Part shown: positions 62,792 through 64,000 of the stretch, one piece after another
Numbering within the stretch: position 1 is the first letter of the stretch
Layout: the number at the start of each line of letters is the position of its first letter
Assembly (NCBI RefSeq): GCF_052857255.1
Contig: NC_135506.1
Coordinates: 75,783,056-75,847,055, forward strand
From: Amblyomma americanum
Lineage: Eukaryota > Arthropoda > Arachnida > Ixodida > Ixodidae
Length of the DNA stretch: 64,000 nt
Reading direction: 5' to 3'
Made by a program: the position numbers and the translations under genes
The notes under the pieces: generated by a model
What the model saw: the letters and a program-made list of their open reading frames with translations, nothing else
Told to the model about the DNA's origin: nothing
Databases searched by the model: none

Positions 62792-64000
62792 CAGTTGGCT
62801 TCGATAATTTGAAGCTGCTCAATTAGAATTTTCGATTAATTAGAAGCGAAATGTTGATCCCGACATTTTTGCATGTATTCCTGTAGAAATATCACTCAAT
62901 AATTCGTTGTTAAACAGCTTAAAGTGTCATTTAATTAAAAGTTATTTTTAAATCGATAATCATGACTGTCATTTTTGGTACCATTGTGACTATCGTGAGG
63001 CTACTTTCTTAAAAAGGCAAAATACACCACTGCCATTGTAAGTGCCTATAGCACCGCTCATCTCAAAGTGGTCAGATGAGGCTTGAAGTGAGCTGATATA
63101 GCTGATATGTCACAGTGCAATGGCAGGGCGACGGAGTCATTTTGGCCATTTGTTTGTCGCAGATGGTTCCACGTTTCGATTACAATTTGGAGTTCACATG
63201 CAGCGGTTGTACCAGTCATGGCGACTCGTGGACCATATCGCATGCTTGACTCTGCGACGAAAGTCGAGATTTTGAGAGAAGTGGAAAAGGAAGGAACCAC
63301 CAAGCAAGGTATCGGGCGGAAGTATGGCATTAAGCCTAACACGCATTCTAACTTCAATAAGAATAAGCACTTAATACGGGACGCTTTTGAGCACGACATG
63401 TTTAAGATGTCGCGTAAGTGAATGCGTTCAGGCTGCCATCCGGAGCTAGAGAAGGTTCTATTGGTATGTATTCGAGGAGGACGGAATAACAGCGGGGAGA
63501 TTGTTGCGAAAGCCCAATCTCTCGGAGCAATGTTGGGGATCGACGACTTTGCTTCATCTGATGGATGGCTCACATGCTTGAAAGACTGCCATGATCAGGA
63601 TTTCAAGAGCGTATTTGGAGAGAATGCGTCAGTATATCCTGAAACAATCTCGATGTGGAAGGACGAAAAGCTTCCGAGATTCTTGGCTGAGTACCAGCCG
63701 GAATATATCTTTAACGCAGATGAGTCTGCTCACTTTTATCGGCTTGTCCCTGAGAAGACTTACTTTCAAAACGGATTAATGCGCCGGGGGCAAACGGAGC
63801 AAGGAGAGGGTTTCAGTGCTGTTCGTGCCGCCAACATGACTGGCACAGAACTATGTCGCCTGCTCATGGTGAGGAAAGCTGCCAAGCCAAGATGTTTTAA
63901 AGGCATGAAAATGCTTCCTGTTGACTACACATCAAACAAGAAGGCGTAGATGATGTCAGAAATTTTCAGAGATTGGCTGATGAAGCTGGTTTGGAAATTT
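62792..64000 (+). mobile_element. Tigger/pogo-type DNA transposon, cut by window end
   Basis: The left end cagttggcttcgataatttg, followed by repeated ttagaa/attaattagaa phrases, has the form of Tigger TIRs. The expected TA is TG here. About 0.4 kb of leader precedes the transposase. The right end lies outside the window. Confidence 0.65.
63218..64000 (+). pseudogene. Tigger/pogo (CENP-B/jerky-type) transposase, partial
   Basis: The ATG at 63218 opens MATRGPYRMLDSATKVEILR, then EKEGTTKQGIGRKYGIKPNT, the CENP-B N-terminal helix-turn-helix. A TGA at 63419-63421 is followed in the same frame by MRSGCHPELEKVLLVCIRGG (second DNA-binding domain) and GIDDFASSDGWLTCLKD. The DDE domain then begins: PEYIFNADESAHFYRLVPEK (first catalytic Asp), MVRKAAKPRCFKG and LPVDYTSNKKA. 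A TAG at 63947-63949 sits where Trp is usual, and the frame continues MMSEIFRDWLMKLVWKF to the window edge. It would cut and paste the element at TA sites; two stops disable it. Confidence 0.85.

Overview
The window is eukaryotic nuclear DNA, almost certainly from an arachnid and most likely a hard tick. It has Ruka-type tRNA-derived SINEs, several LINE families with simple-repeat tails, a Penelope-like element, GT-AG introns and long microsatellites. The species is an inference from repeat style, not from a marker gene. Nearly everything recognisable is mobile-element DNA; I see no rRNA, no functional tRNA and no CRISPR array.

Layout. 0.46-2.43 kb is a palindromic Penelope-like (PLE) insertion with GIY-YIG fragments and a 14-bp target duplication. 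A 123-bp miniature relative at 3.65-3.78 kb sits in a tandem-repeat array of about 120 bp period. 6.96-14.88 kb is a Russian-doll stack. A 0.68-kb TIR element (copy C) is split by a second copy (B). B carries a SINE and a Ty3/gypsy LTR retrotransposon, and the Ty3 element is itself interrupted by a TA-flanked TIR element. The uninterrupted family copy A (22143-22821) supplies the empty sites. 14.9-18.06 kb is GC-rich LINE debris: an ORF1 on the minus strand, tandem E-box repeats and an RT fragment on the plus strand. 18.06-19.52 kb is a decayed gene of an unidentified transposase-like family, cut by an ORF1-only LINE (19.53-21.70 kb).

22.8-31.6 kb is a decayed LINE whose 3' tail has become a large ATCC microsatellite; a nearly intact RNase-H-bearing LINE (25.02-30.58 kb) sits inside it between 11-bp duplications. 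34.9-38.93 kb is a multi-exon P-element/THAP9-like transposase pseudogene. 39.14-39.87 kb is a foldback TA element. 43.3-47.4 kb is a nearly complete CR1/L1-like LINE whose ORF1 opens with a canonical 2A ribosome-skipping peptide.

From 47.5 to 62 kb the DNA is less repetitive. It holds splice-compatible exons of at least one unidentified host gene (51980-54109), two SINEs, a TIR element and a piggyBac pseudogene at TTAA. The right end is a Tigger/pogo pseudogene that runs off the window. Host-gene identities are unknown; the main biology here is layered transposition, with the 2A-bearing LINE, the palindromic and miniature PLEs and the ORF1-only LINE as the most unusual items.
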